A DNA stretch of 9,781 nt from Bordetella parapertussis (GTDB lineage: Bacteria > Pseudomonadota > Gammaproteobacteria > Burkholderiales > Burkholderiaceae_B): assembly GCA_945869355.1 (NCBI GenBank), contig CAMBPA010000025.1, forward strand, positions 1 to 9,781. Direction: 5' to 3'. The notes beneath the pieces were generated by a model. That model had not been told where the DNA came from. It saw nothing but the letters and a program-made list of their open reading frames with translations, and searched no databases. The translations under genes and the position numbers were made by a program. Positions 1-7,577 of this stretch are shown here, one piece after another. Position 1 is the stretch's first letter; each line of letters opens with the position of its first letter.

Positions 1-552
1 CGTGATCGGACACGTGCTGAGATCAGTAGGATTCAAAAAGAGCTCGCTATTCCCGCGGTCTATGTCACCCACGATCAAGCGGAAGCGTTATCCATGTCAG
101 ATCGCGTCATCGTCATGGACGCTGGACTCATCGTGGAAGAGGGTCAGCCGCGCGCGCTTTACCGCCGCCCGGCAAACAGATTTACCGCTGACTTTATCGG
201 TGCAGCAAATTTTCTAACGCTCACCTGCCGCAATCAACAATGGTTTGCACCTGATGGATCTTCCATCACCCTTGCACAGCCTGTTACTGGGCAAGACGGT
301 GAGCAACGCACGGCCATATTACGCGCAGAGGATCTACGGCTGCAGGCGCGCTCGGCTGCCATGCAGTCTGACCGCATCAATACCCTGAGTGGCGTCATTG
401 AACACATACAGTATATGGGCCCGCACATTGAGTATTCCGTAAAGGTTCAAGACACAACCCTCAATGTGCTTGACCAGATCGAGTTTACGCGTAACGACCC
501 AGTCTTAGTGACCTTCAGTCCGACCGACCTCCACCTCTTGCCGAACACCTGA
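1..552 (+). CDS. ABC transporter ATP-binding protein, C-terminal part (PotA/FbpC-like), cut by window start
   Basis: This is the ATPase subunit of an importer; it would hydrolyse ATP on the cytoplasmic face to drive uptake through partner permeases that lie outside the window. Frame 1 is open from the first base, so the gene starts upstream and only about 183 residues are visible. Residues 21-29 read VYVTHDQAE, the switch (H-loop) region that follows Walker B, and a typical DRVIVMDAG segment follows. After the ATPase core (to about residue 65) there is a beta-rich C-terminal region of about 115 residues resembling the TOBE domain of the spermidine/putrescine, iron(III) and sugar importer ATPases. 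Walker A, the ABC signature and Walker B are missing only because of the window edge. Substrate cannot be told from this part; polyamine, iron or an organic acid/phosphonate are all possible. The gene ends 16 bp from the convergent PrpD-family gene. Confidence 0.93.
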   Translation, partial: RDRTRAEISRIQKELAIPAVYVTHDQAEALSMSDRVIVMDAGLIVEEGQPRALYRRPANRFTADFIGAANFLTLTCRNQQWFAPDGSSITLAQPVTGQDGEQRTAILRAEDLRLQARSAAMQSDRINTLSGVIEHIQYMGPHIEYSVKVQDTTLNVLDQIEFTRNDPVLVTFSPTDLHLLPNT

Positions 553-568
553 TACCCTCACTCGCGGC

Positions 569-2056
569 TTACGGTACCCAAGATGTCTCTTGAAGGACAT
601 TCGTGCCGTTGTCGCCCCCCCTCGTGTCGGTGTGTGTCTGAACTCTGTCTGCCTGCCCAGGTAATGCGCGTTTAGCCAACAGCTTGGCGACCGCTCGGAT
701 ATCTGCCGCTTTCTCTAACGTTTCCAATCTTTCAAAAAGTGGCGGAATATCGGCACGTGGCAGTGCGCTCTTGGCGCAGTCGTTAAACTTTTCCCACATC
801 TCATCGCTCGTCATCGGGTAGGTGATCCCGCGACCAACAAGATTGCTAATTTTGCGTGTGAGCGCCTGCCCATTTTTTAAGGTAACCGTCACTTCTGCGC
901 CAAACTGCTCCGGCGAGTCATCCGCCATCTCGGGATGTGGTCCCGCCGACAGTTTGGCCATAATGTCACGAACGTCCGCATCAAAATGGGCCTCGCCCTC
1001 AAAATCAGCAAGCCGCACCGCGCCAGAAACGAGCGCGCGCGCGACCGCGTACTGAACCGAGAATTTTGCCTCAAGCGGCGTCTGCGGATTTGGATTATTC
1101 GTATGCGGTAGGCGACGCTTATGCACAAGCACCTCTACCCGAGCCACCTCTTTGAGATCAATTGCTTCTTCTCTGCGCAAGTTCAGCATCATCGTGACCG
1201 GCGGGTGCGTACTGCCACAGCACGGGAATTGCTTGAGGCCCATCTCAGAGCTGAGCACTTCGAGGGGATTCGCCCAATTCTCAAATATCAATTCAGCGTT
1301 AAAGTTTCCAGGACCGTTAAACGCATTCAGGAAACCTTGTTTATGTTCGAGTGTCGCGACGTTTGCGTCGTAACCTGACTCTGCTAACAACACGGCCAAC
1401 AGGCCGTTACGTGCGCACTGCCCGACATGCAAAGGTTTCACCATGGTGCCAAAGTTCGATTTCAACCCTGACGCGAAGGACGCAGCGATGGCCAAAGCCG
1501 TCGCCATTTTTTGCTTATCCAAACCGATTAAATAGCCACACGCTGCTACTGCGCCAAATACACCGAGCGTTGCAGTAGGATGCCAGCCCTTGTCGTAGTG
1601 ATAGAAATTCACAGCACGCGCGATTCGAATCTCTGTTTCAATTCCTACGACGTAGGCATGAATCAGCTTCAGGCCCGTCGCGCCCCGCTCTTCAGCAAGT
1701 GCGAACAAAGGTGCGACAAGCGGCGCTGATTGATGCCCGCCCATCGGCTGGCTAAAGTCGTCGTAATCGTGCGCATGCGAGCCCACGCCATTAATAAAGC
1801 TGGCGTCCAGTGCCGAGGTCTTGATCGCCGTGCCGAACACCGTGGACGCGCCAGGCGAAGTTCCTACTCCTGGCACTTTAAACAAATTGGTCACGCAAGG
1901 TTCGGTGACTCCCGCAAGCGTGACACCAATCGTATCGATAATCGCCGTGCGGGATAGGGAGATCGCCTGATCATTAATCAGTGACGTATCAAACTCACAA
2001 ATCAACTCTGCAAGTCGAGTGAGCAACGTTTGTGGCTCTGTCGCCTGATCGGACAT
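569..2056 (-). CDS. MmgE/PrpD family protein (2-methylcitrate dehydratase / cis-aconitate decarboxylase-like)
   Basis: This 495-residue cytoplasmic protein belongs to the MmgE/PrpD superfamily, whose members dehydrate 2-methylcitrate or decarboxylate cis-aconitate. Family motifs are visible in order: HAHDYDD (94-100), GGHQSAP (106-112), GWHPTATLG (157-165), a KPLHVGQ segment (207-213), FPCCGSTHPP (277-286) and KFSVQYAVA (331-339). The His and Lys residues in these motifs sit where the catalytic residues of the cis-aconitate decarboxylase relatives are found, by motif position rather than by alignment. The ATG start is supported by a G-rich Shine-Dalgarno 7 bp upstream. It lies 21 bp after the TcuA-like gene and is surely co-transcribed with it. 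No prpB or prpC is present, so a methylcitrate-cycle role is not supported; action on a tricarboxylate-like product of the flavoprotein is the better inference. The last ~33 residues (from about 463) are hydrophilic and look like an extra tail beyond the family core. Confidence 0.92.
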   Translation of the reverse strand: MSDQATEPQTLLTRLAELICEFDTSLINDQAISLSRTAIIDTIGVTLAGVTEPCVTNLFKVPGVGTSPGASTVFGTAIKTSALDASFINGVGSHAHDYDDFSQPMGGHQSAPLVAPLFALAEERGATGLKLIHAYVVGIETEIRIARAVNFYHYDKGWHPTATLGVFGAVAACGYLIGLDKQKMATALAIAASFASGLKSNFGTMVKPLHVGQCARNGLLAVLLAESGYDANVATLEHKQGFLNAFNGPGNFNAELIFENWANPLEVLSSEMGLKQFPCCGSTHPPVTMMLNLRREEAIDLKEVARVEVLVHKRRLPHTNNPNPQTPLEAKFSVQYAVARALVSGAVRLADFEGEAHFDADVRDIMAKLSAGPHPEMADDSPEQFGAEVTVTLKNGQALTRKISNLVGRGITYPMTSDEMWEKFNDCAKSALPRADIPPLFERLETLEKAADIRAVAKLLAKRALPGQADRVQTHTDTRGGDNGTNVLQETSWVP

Positions 2057-2063
2057 GATACGT

Positions 2064-2071
2064 CTCCCCCC
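2064..2071 (-). promoter_or_regulatory. Ribosome binding site of the MmgE/PrpD gene
   Basis: The minus strand reads GGGGGGAG and is followed by 7 bases before the ATG at 2056-2054. It lies in the short spacer after the stop codon of the upstream flavoprotein gene (2080-2078) and supports both the chosen start and independent translation of the second gene of the operon. Confidence 0.7.
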
Positions 2072-2077
2072 TTCGGA

Positions 2078-3589
2078 TTAAGCGGCTTTCGCTAAGGCTT
2101 TGCCAGTGCATAAGGCAGCTGCCTGACGACCAGCAATACGGCCGAATGTTGCACCGGACACCAACCCTGTTCCCGCCGGGTAGTTGTCGTAGAACAAGCC
2201 ACCAATCATTTCGCCGCAAGCGAACAAGCCTTTGATTGGGCGCCAATCAGTGCCCACCACTTGCGTATTCTCATCTACACGCAGCCCGCCAAAGGTGAAG
2301 GTAATACCACCAGTCGCGCTGTAGGCGTAATACGGCGCCTTCTCAAGCTTCGTTGCCCAGTTGGTTTTTTCTAATGCGAGGCCTTGGGTAGACAATCCAT
2401 CTTTTTGTGAGGGATCAAAACCATCCTCGGCATGTTTTGCCGCAGCGTTATATTCCAAGACTGTTTTAAGCGCTTGTTTTTTGTCATCAATATCCAACTG
2501 CTCAATCAACCCCTCGATTGTGTCAGACATGATCGGCTCGCTTGTCGAATAGCGTGGCTCAAGTAAATGCAGGACCTGGGAATCAAACAGTTGATATGCC
2601 TTCGCACCGGGTTCAGCCAAAATCGCACGTCCATATTTTGCGTAGGTGAACATGGCTCCGTCTGCGCCTTCATCGACAAAGCGCTTACCCACGCGATTGA
2701 TCATGACGCCATACAAATAGCTCAATCGATTACTACGGTCCGTGAGTTCGCGCGGTGCGAAATTACCCCAGTCTGCAGAAATCGGCGTGGCATGACATCC
2801 ACTCCACTGACCCCAAGGCATCGCGCCAAGGTTCATCGCCATACGCAGACCATCACCTTGGTTGTGAGGCGTGCCGCGGACTTTCGCTGCACCGACGAGC
2901 GGGCCGATATGCTGGGTGCGCATTTGTACGTTTGCTTCAAACCCACCACATCCAAGCACCACAGCCTTGGCGTGCAACGCTCGTACGCCATTGTCATCAC
3001 GCACCGTCACGCCGCACACGGCTCCGGTTTCGTCCTGTAGCAATCCGACCACTGCGGCGCCATAGCGCACTTCAATGCCCATGCGTTCACAGGTCGCAAA
3101 CCAACTACGCGAGAGCCCCACCCCTTCATGCTCGGCGCGCACCACCAGCCCGCGCGCCCAAACGATTCGATTGCCCTTTCTTACGCCGGTGAGCGTAATC
3201 GCTGGCTCCATCGGCACCTTACCGACCTCACTCATCCAAAAGACCGTATCCTTTGAATTATCGACAAGCACATGAGAAAGAACAGGGTCTGTCTGCCCAG
3301 AGGTCACTCGCATCAAATCGCCATGAAAGTCATCTTTTGTATAAGGCGCAATGCCAGAATAAAAGTCTTCGTATTCTTGTTCAACGCCCGGCAACAAGGG
3401 GCCAATTTCTTTGGGATCGTCAAAGGCGAAACGCAACACGCCACCACTCCAGTGTGTATTGCCGCCGCGCATTTCACGCGGGGCTTTTTCAAGCACCACC
3501 ACGCGCTGAGCGCCATTTTCTTTGGCCGATACGGCCGCCGCCAACGCAGCATTACCTGCACCCACAACGACCACGTCAAATTCATTCAT
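2078..3589 (-). CDS. FAD-dependent dehydrogenase, tricarballylate dehydrogenase (TcuA)-like
   Basis: This 503-residue flavoprotein belongs to the fumarate reductase/succinate dehydrogenase flavoprotein superfamily; the closest functional match I recognise is TcuA, which oxidises tricarballylate to cis-aconitate. The N-terminus carries the dinucleotide-binding motif VVVGAGNAALAAA (7-19), ending its beta-alpha-beta unit with VVLEKAP (31-37), then RGGNTHWSGG (41-50) as in TcuA/CobZ-type proteins. The C-terminus has the second FAD-contact region (TGGITFTFGGLRVDE, then LFACGE and PAGTGLVSGA). There is no signal peptide, so it should act in the cytoplasm, unlike the periplasmic flavocytochrome c fumarate reductases. 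The start is fixed by GGAG 7 bp upstream of the ATG. It is the first gene of an operon with the MmgE/PrpD gene. TcuB, the iron-sulfur/heme partner that reoxidises TcuA, is not in the window. Other alpha/beta-unsaturated acid or steroid dehydrogenase activities in this superfamily remain possible. Confidence 0.88.
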   Translation of the reverse strand: MNEFDVVVVGAGNAALAAAVSAKENGAQRVVVLEKAPREMRGGNTHWSGGVLRFAFDDPKEIGPLLPGVEQEYEDFYSGIAPYTKDDFHGDLMRVTSGQTDPVLSHVLVDNSKDTVFWMSEVGKVPMEPAITLTGVRKGNRIVWARGLVVRAEHEGVGLSRSWFATCERMGIEVRYGAAVVGLLQDETGAVCGVTVRDDNGVRALHAKAVVLGCGGFEANVQMRTQHIGPLVGAAKVRGTPHNQGDGLRMAMNLGAMPWGQWSGCHATPISADWGNFAPRELTDRSNRLSYLYGVMINRVGKRFVDEGADGAMFTYAKYGRAILAEPGAKAYQLFDSQVLHLLEPRYSTSEPIMSDTIEGLIEQLDIDDKKQALKTVLEYNAAAKHAEDGFDPSQKDGLSTQGLALEKTNWATKLEKAPYYAYSATGGITFTFGGLRVDENTQVVGTDWRPIKGLFACGEMIGGLFYDNYPAGTGLVSGATFGRIAGRQAAALCTGKALAKAA

Positions 3590-3596
3590 TTTTTGT

Positions 3597-3600
3597 CTCC
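3597..3600 (-). promoter_or_regulatory. Ribosome binding site of the TcuA-like gene
   Basis: The minus strand reads GGAG followed by ACAAAAA and then the ATG at 3589-3587, giving a canonical 7-base spacing. It decides the start of the flavoprotein, whose N-terminus then begins directly with the FAD-binding strand. Confidence 0.75.
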
Positions 3601-3655
3601 ACTACCCATTGGTCAGGTTAGCCCCATGATACGCAAAAGGCTTGCAGATCATGTT

Positions 3656-3681
3656 TTGCATACAACTGTATTTTATTGTAT
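3656..3681. promoter_or_regulatory. Nested inverted repeats, candidate GntR-type operator
   Basis: On the plus strand, 3656-3665 is TTGCATACAA, a near-perfect palindrome (one mismatched pair) close to the TTGTATACAA-type sites bound by GntR/FCD regulators. It overlaps a perfect 12-bp palindrome ATACAACTGTAT (3660-3671). A further inverted copy TTGTAT follows at 3676-3681, paired with ATACAA at 3660-3665. The cluster covers the -10 box and the expected transcription start of the flavoprotein operon, a position suited to repression. No regulator gene is in the window, so the family of the binding protein is inference. Confidence 0.4.
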
Positions 3682-3698
3682 TGCGCCCAAGAGGTAAA
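3670..3698 (-). promoter_or_regulatory. Sigma70-like promoter for the flavoprotein-PrpD operon
   Basis: On the minus strand the -35 element TTTACC (3698-3693, 4 of 6 consensus bases) is separated by exactly 17 bp from the -10 element TAAAAT (3675-3670, 5 of 6). Transcription would begin near 3663, leaving a leader of about 75 bases before the ATG at 3589. It lies in the 144-bp gap after the broken glycosyltransferase gene. No other pair of similar quality was seen in the gap. Confidence 0.5.
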
Positions 3699-3733
3699 GC
3701 GTTGGCGGCTCTGCCCACTTGCGCCTTCGCCCG

Positions 3734-4792
3734 TTATGGCCCAGCAACCACTTGGCGATACAAACGTTCGTACATTTGCACCATCGTATCAACACCATAC
3801 CGTAACCGCACCTCATGAAGTGCACGTGCAGCCAGGGCTGAGCCGCGCTCAGGATCGTCCAGTAGCTGTCCAATCTGCTCAGCCAAACCAAGGGCATCGC
3901 CTGGTGCACATAAAAGGCCTCGCTCGTCTGCGAGTAACTCCTTTAAACCACCCGCTTGGGTCGCGACCACCGGCACCTGTTGCGCCATGGCATCGAGCAC
4001 GCTGCTGCCAAGCGCCTCCTGTCGCGACGCCATCACAAAGACGTTCAGTGCCGCAAACAACTGCTCGACACCAGACTCAAACCCCAGTAGCCGGTAGCGC
4101 GCACCCAAGCCAAGCTCGCGCACTGCTTGCCGCGCGGCGTCGGCTGCCGCGCCGTCGGCGCCCCAATGCACAAACGTCACATCGGGCTATTTTGCACACA
4201 CTTGCGCTGCGGCTTGGATCAACGTGACAGGATCTTTTTCTGGCGATAGGGCGGCCGCCGTGCCGATCAAACGCTGCCCAACCAAGTTTTCACGCGCGAG
4301 AAATTCCCGCACACGCGCGGGATTGGGTGCAACGACGGGGATGGCGCTCGGGATAACCTGGACCGACAATTCCATCGCTCGCATCGCTGCGGCAGCCGCC
4401 TCACTGATGGCAACACGCGCATCGGTATAGGCCCATTTCAAACGAGAAAATCCACTAAACCCAACAATCGGAAAACTTGTCCGCCTTGAAAAAACCACCG
4501 GCCGACGATGCAGGGGCTTAGCCAACAGCGCCCAAGCCAACACATTGGCCGTCTGCACATGCAACACATCATACGTCGCGCCATGATGCGCCAGCCTGAG
4601 GCCAAACTCAGCCGCGGTCTTGGCTGCGTGCGTCCTCAGGCCTTCCGACTGCGCGCGGGCCTCTAACACACCGCCGCGCCTCACTAGCAATTCAACCTCT
4701 TGCCCCCGCTCACGCAATCCCAACGCCGTGAGGAGGGTTTGTCGTTCACCCCCTCGCCAACCCCGCTCTGAATTGATCTGCAGGATACGCAT
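3734..4792 (-). pseudogene. GT4-type glycosyltransferase interrupted by an in-frame amber stop
   Basis: Read through one TAG codon (4189-4187), this frame encodes about 352 residues, a normal length for a GT-B fold, family 4 glycosyltransferase that transfers a sugar from a nucleotide donor. The N-terminal part (201 residues, 4792-4187) starts MRILQINSERGWRGGERQ, the typical first strand and glycine-rich loop, and includes a central PSAIPV linker. The stop falls between VCAK and PDVTFVHWG, at the usual start of the donor-binding domain. The C-terminal part has ASRQEALGSSVLDAM, a variant of the EX7E donor-binding motif, and a VPVVATQAGG segment. Both parts are in the same frame with no indel, so one base substitution (for example CAG or TAT/TAC to TAG) explains the break. 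It starts 5 bp after the MFS gene, as last gene of the phaM-glmU operon, consistent with a role in LPS or other envelope glycan assembly. A sequencing or assembly error is an alternative. Confidence 0.85.
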
Positions 4793-4797
4793 CTGCG

Positions 4798-6186
4798 CTA
4801 GCCGTCCGCACGCGAGCGTGGCGCCTGAAAATAGCGCAGAGTGTTCACGCCGACTGCGATCAAAGCAAAACCTATTGCGACGCAGAGCCCAAGCATGGGT
4901 CCACTGCTAAAACCAAGACTAAACACCACGGCAACGATGGCCGCGCCAAACGTTTGACTAAATACCCGCGTCGTCGCCTGCAGCCCGCCCACAGCACCCG
5001 CGCGGTTGCGTGGTGCCGAACCTAACATGACGCGATTATTCGGCGTTTGAAAAAATCCAAAACCAATTCCTGCCAGAACCATCGCAGTAAACAGCCACGC
5101 GTCTGACGCACTGGTGGGCATCACCACCACTAAGCCCAAACCAATCGCCATCGCCGCCGCACCCAGCCCACTCAATATGGCCACAGGAAATCGATCCGAC
5201 AGCGGTCCTGCGATCGCAGCGATCAGTGCTGCCCCCACGGGCCAACCTGCCATCAACACACCTACGGCCATTTGAGGGCGATTAAGTGTCACTTGCAAAT
5301 AAAACGGCAGCGAAACCATCGTGGCCATCTGCGCACAAAACGTACTGGCCGATGCGGCTAACGCAAATCGCATCGCGGGAATTCTAAAGAGATCAACCGG
5401 TACAAGCGGCGCGGTCTGCTGCGCAGAGCGTCGCACCAGCGCCCAACCAATCACAAACGAGGCGCTCAGTAGCACCACTGCAAGCAAAAAGTTTGTCGAT
5501 AACGCGTCGATTCCTAGGATTAACAACGCAATCGTTGTCATGCTCAGCGCAGCCGCAAACCAATCGTATGACGCCGAAATACGTGGCACATCGGGTAGGT
5601 AACGCACCCCAAGCATCGTGAGGATGCCCACCGGCAAATTAAATAGAAAGATCCACTCCCAGGTCGTGAACGACAGAATGAATGCGCCAATTGAAGGTCC
5701 GATCACCGAGGACACCGCAACCGTCATCGCGTTTAGACCGATGCCACGCCCGATTAAATGCGGGGGATAAATGTTTCGGACCAACGCGCCAAACAGACAC
5801 ATGATGGCTGAGCCACCAAGCCCTTGAAAAATGCGCGCGCCAAGCAATACGGGCATCGATGATGCCAACGCACTGCCCAATGACGCAAGAATAAAGGTCC
5901 ACAAGCCGTAATAAAACAATCGCTTGAACCCGATGCGCTCTCCAATCGCCGACATCGGAAGCAAGGTCATCGCCACGGTCAGGGTATAGGCGTTAACCAC
6001 CCACACCACGGCAGAATCAGAGGCCTTCAGGTCCTGTGCAATCGAAGGAAGCGCTACGTTCGTCATCGTGGCATCCAACACTGCAAGCGCCAATCCCGCC
6101 GCAAGAGCCAGTGCTGCTTTTCTACGTCGCGCTGTCGGTAGTCCTTCGTGCGCATCTGCTGCGCGGGGCGCTTGTGCTTCAGTCAT
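4798..6186 (-). CDS. MFS transporter, DHA2 family (14-TMS drug/efflux type)
   Basis: This 462-residue inner-membrane protein shows about 14 hydrophobic segments after a hydrophilic ~22-residue N-terminus, the layout of the proton-antiporting DHA2 (EmrB/QacA-like) exporters. The first segment holds LDATMTNVALPSI, the DHA2-type motif; the loop between segments 2 and 3 has GERIGFKR, a weak form of MFS motif A; segment 5 carries SSVIGPSIGAFIL, motif C typical of antiporters. A likely role is export of a small molecule, but the substrate cannot be read from the sequence. No EmrA-type membrane fusion partner is adjacent. The ATG lies 2 bp after the glmU stop, so translation is probably coupled to glmU; it ends with TAG 5 bp before the glycosyltransferase. 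A link to glmU or the glycosyltransferase beyond co-transcription is not evident. Confidence 0.9.
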   Translation of the reverse strand: MTEAQAPRAADAHEGLPTARRRKAALALAAGLALAVLDATMTNVALPSIAQDLKASDSAVVWVVNAYTLTVAMTLLPMSAIGERIGFKRLFYYGLWTFILASLGSALASSMPVLLGARIFQGLGGSAIMCLFGALVRNIYPPHLIGRGIGLNAMTVAVSSVIGPSIGAFILSFTTWEWIFLFNLPVGILTMLGVRYLPDVPRISASYDWFAAALSMTTIALLILGIDALSTNFLLAVVLLSASFVIGWALVRRSAQQTAPLVPVDLFRIPAMRFALAASASTFCAQMATMVSLPFYLQVTLNRPQMAVGVLMAGWPVGAALIAAIAGPLSDRFPVAILSGLGAAAMAIGLGLVVVMPTSASDAWLFTAMVLAGIGFGFFQTPNNRVMLGSAPRNRAGAVGGLQATTRVFSQTFGAAIVAVVFSLGFSSGPMLGLCVAIGFALIAVGVNTLRYFQAPRSRADG

Positions 6187-6188
6187 CC

Positions 6189-7559
6189 TTACGCTTTTTT
6201 AACCGGCCGCTTCCAGCCTTCGATCGTCACTTGTTTTGCTCGGGATACCGTTAGCTGCCCGGCGGGCGCATCGCGCGTGAGGGTCGTGCCCGCACCGAGC
6301 GTAGCCCCCTTGCCGACACGCACCGGCGCAACGAGTTGCGTATCTGAACCAATAAAAGCATCGTCTTCAATCGTCGTGCGGTGCTTGTTCGCGCCATCGT
6401 AATTGCAAGTAATGGTGCCCGCACCAATATTGACGCGCTCACCTACGTCGGCGTCGCCCACGTAGGCAAGATGATTTGCCTTACTACCTTTACCAAGATT
6501 GGTATTTTTAATTTCAACAAAATTACCCACGTGCGTCGCATCCGCCAACTTAGCGCCGGGGCGCAGGCGTGCATACGGTCCAATGTGCGCATCCGCACCC
6601 ACCTCAGCCTGCTCCAGATGACTAAAGGACTCGATGCGCGTGGCGGCTCCTAGCGTGACGTTGCGCAGAACGCAGTGTGCGCCAATCCGTACGCCATCGG
6701 CCAGGACAACGCGCCCTTCAAACACACAACCCACATCAATAAAGACATCTTGGCCGCACAACAACTCACCACGCAAATCAAAACGCGCCGGATCAACGAT
6801 CGTGACGCCAGCCTCTAACTGCCTGCGGGCAAGCTCACGTTGCCAAAGACGCTCGAGTTCCGCTTGCTGTTGGCGGCTATTCACACCGAGCGTTTCAAAA
6901 CTGGCGACTGGATGCGCCACGTTGACAGAGACCCCCTCTGCGACGGCCAACCCAACAATATCGGTTAGGTAGTACTCACCCTGCGCATTATTATTCGTGA
7001 GCTTTGCAAGCCAGGACTTCAATTGCCGTGTCGGTACAGCCATGATTCCTGTGTTGACCTCTTGAATCGCCCGCTGCTCAGGTGTCGCGTCTTTGTGCTC
7101 GACAATCGCGCATACATTGCCTTGGGCGTCGCGTACGATACGGCCGTAACCCGTCGCGTCTGACACAATCTCAGTAAGAATCGCCACGCCGCTCGCACGC
7201 GCGTTGAGTAACGCTCGCAACGTATCGGGCTGAACAAGAGGCACATCGCCATACAAAATAATCGTCACGTCGTCTGCATGAGACGCTTGCAACAAGGGCG
7301 CCGCTTGCAAAACCGCATGTCCGGTTCCTAACTGCGGCTGCTGTAGCGCGAACTGTAAGTCTTCTTGTGCAGCGTAGGCCTGCTTGACCTGTTCTGCACC
7401 ATGCCCAACAACGATGGCGATGCGCTGTGCCCCCAAGGCACGCGCGCTATCTAAAACATGCGTCAACATCGGTCGACCAGCAATCGGGTGCAGCACTTTG
7501 GGTAAGTTAGACTGCATGCGCTTGCCCTGTCCTGCAGCAAGGATCACGATATTAAGCAT
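6189..7559 (-). CDS. glmU: Bifunctional UDP-GlcNAc pyrophosphorylase / glucosamine-1-phosphate N-acetyltransferase GlmU
   Basis: GlmU acetylates glucosamine-1-phosphate and then couples it to UTP to give UDP-GlcNAc, the precursor of peptidoglycan and lipid A. The 456 residues match the usual length. The N-terminal uridylyltransferase domain has LAAGQGKRM (7-15), PKVLHP (20-25), QLGTGHA (76-82) and YGDVPL (103-108), with the Asp at 105 in the metal-binding position. The C-terminal half is a left-handed beta helix of hexapeptide repeats, with [29 protein letters not shown] and [11 protein letters not shown], the acetyltransferase and acetyl-CoA site segments, and a short basic tail. It lies 18 bp after phaM and 2 bp before the MFS gene. 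glmS, often near glmU, is not next to it here. No strong Shine-Dalgarno is seen before the ATG. It should be essential and cytoplasmic. Confidence 0.98.
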   Translation of the reverse strand: MLNIVILAAGQGKRMQSNLPKVLHPIAGRPMLTHVLDSARALGAQRIAIVVGHGAEQVKQAYAAQEDLQFALQQPQLGTGHAVLQAAPLLQASHADDVTIILYGDVPLVQPDTLRALLNARASGVAILTEIVSDATGYGRIVRDAQGNVCAIVEHKDATPEQRAIQEVNTGIMAVPTRQLKSWLAKLTNNNAQGEYYLTDIVGLAVAEGVSVNVAHPVASFETLGVNSRQQQAELERLWQRELARRQLEAGVTIVDPARFDLRGELLCGQDVFIDVGCVFEGRVVLADGVRIGAHCVLRNVTLGAATRIESFSHLEQAEVGADAHIGPYARLRPGAKLADATHVGNFVEIKNTNLGKGSKANHLAYVGDADVGERVNIGAGTITCNYDGANKHRTTIEDDAFIGSDTQLVAPVRVGKGATLGAGTTLTRDAPAGQLTVSRAKQVTIEGWKRPVKKA

Positions 7560-7577
7560 AGTGAGATCTAGAAAAAG

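Noticed and set aside
94..552. ABC gene as a complete short protein starting at ATG 94
   Set aside because: The frame is open to base 1 and the residues before that ATG include the conserved VYVTHDQAE segment, so the gene simply begins upstream of the window.
569..2056. Methylcitrate-cycle prpD assignment
   Set aside because: No prpB, prpC or acnD neighbour, and its operon partner is a TcuA-like flavoprotein; only the superfamily can be stated.
2567..3192. Long plus-strand reading frames (up to 157 codons) opposite the flavoprotein gene
   Set aside because: They lie wholly antisense to a gene with clear FAD-binding motifs, show no recognisable domain, and have a composition expected from the reverse complement of codon-biased DNA.
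3734..4180. C-terminal glycosyltransferase half as an independent short gene starting at GTG 4180
   Set aside because: No Shine-Dalgarno precedes it, the start would cut into the first strand of the domain, and it is in the same frame directly after the amber codon, so a broken single gene is simpler.
3676..4227. A 183-codon plus-strand reading frame over the glycosyltransferase C-terminal half
   Set aside because: It is Arg/Pro/Ala/His-rich with no family resemblance, and the opposite strand encodes an obvious GT4 donor-binding domain; it is a shadow.
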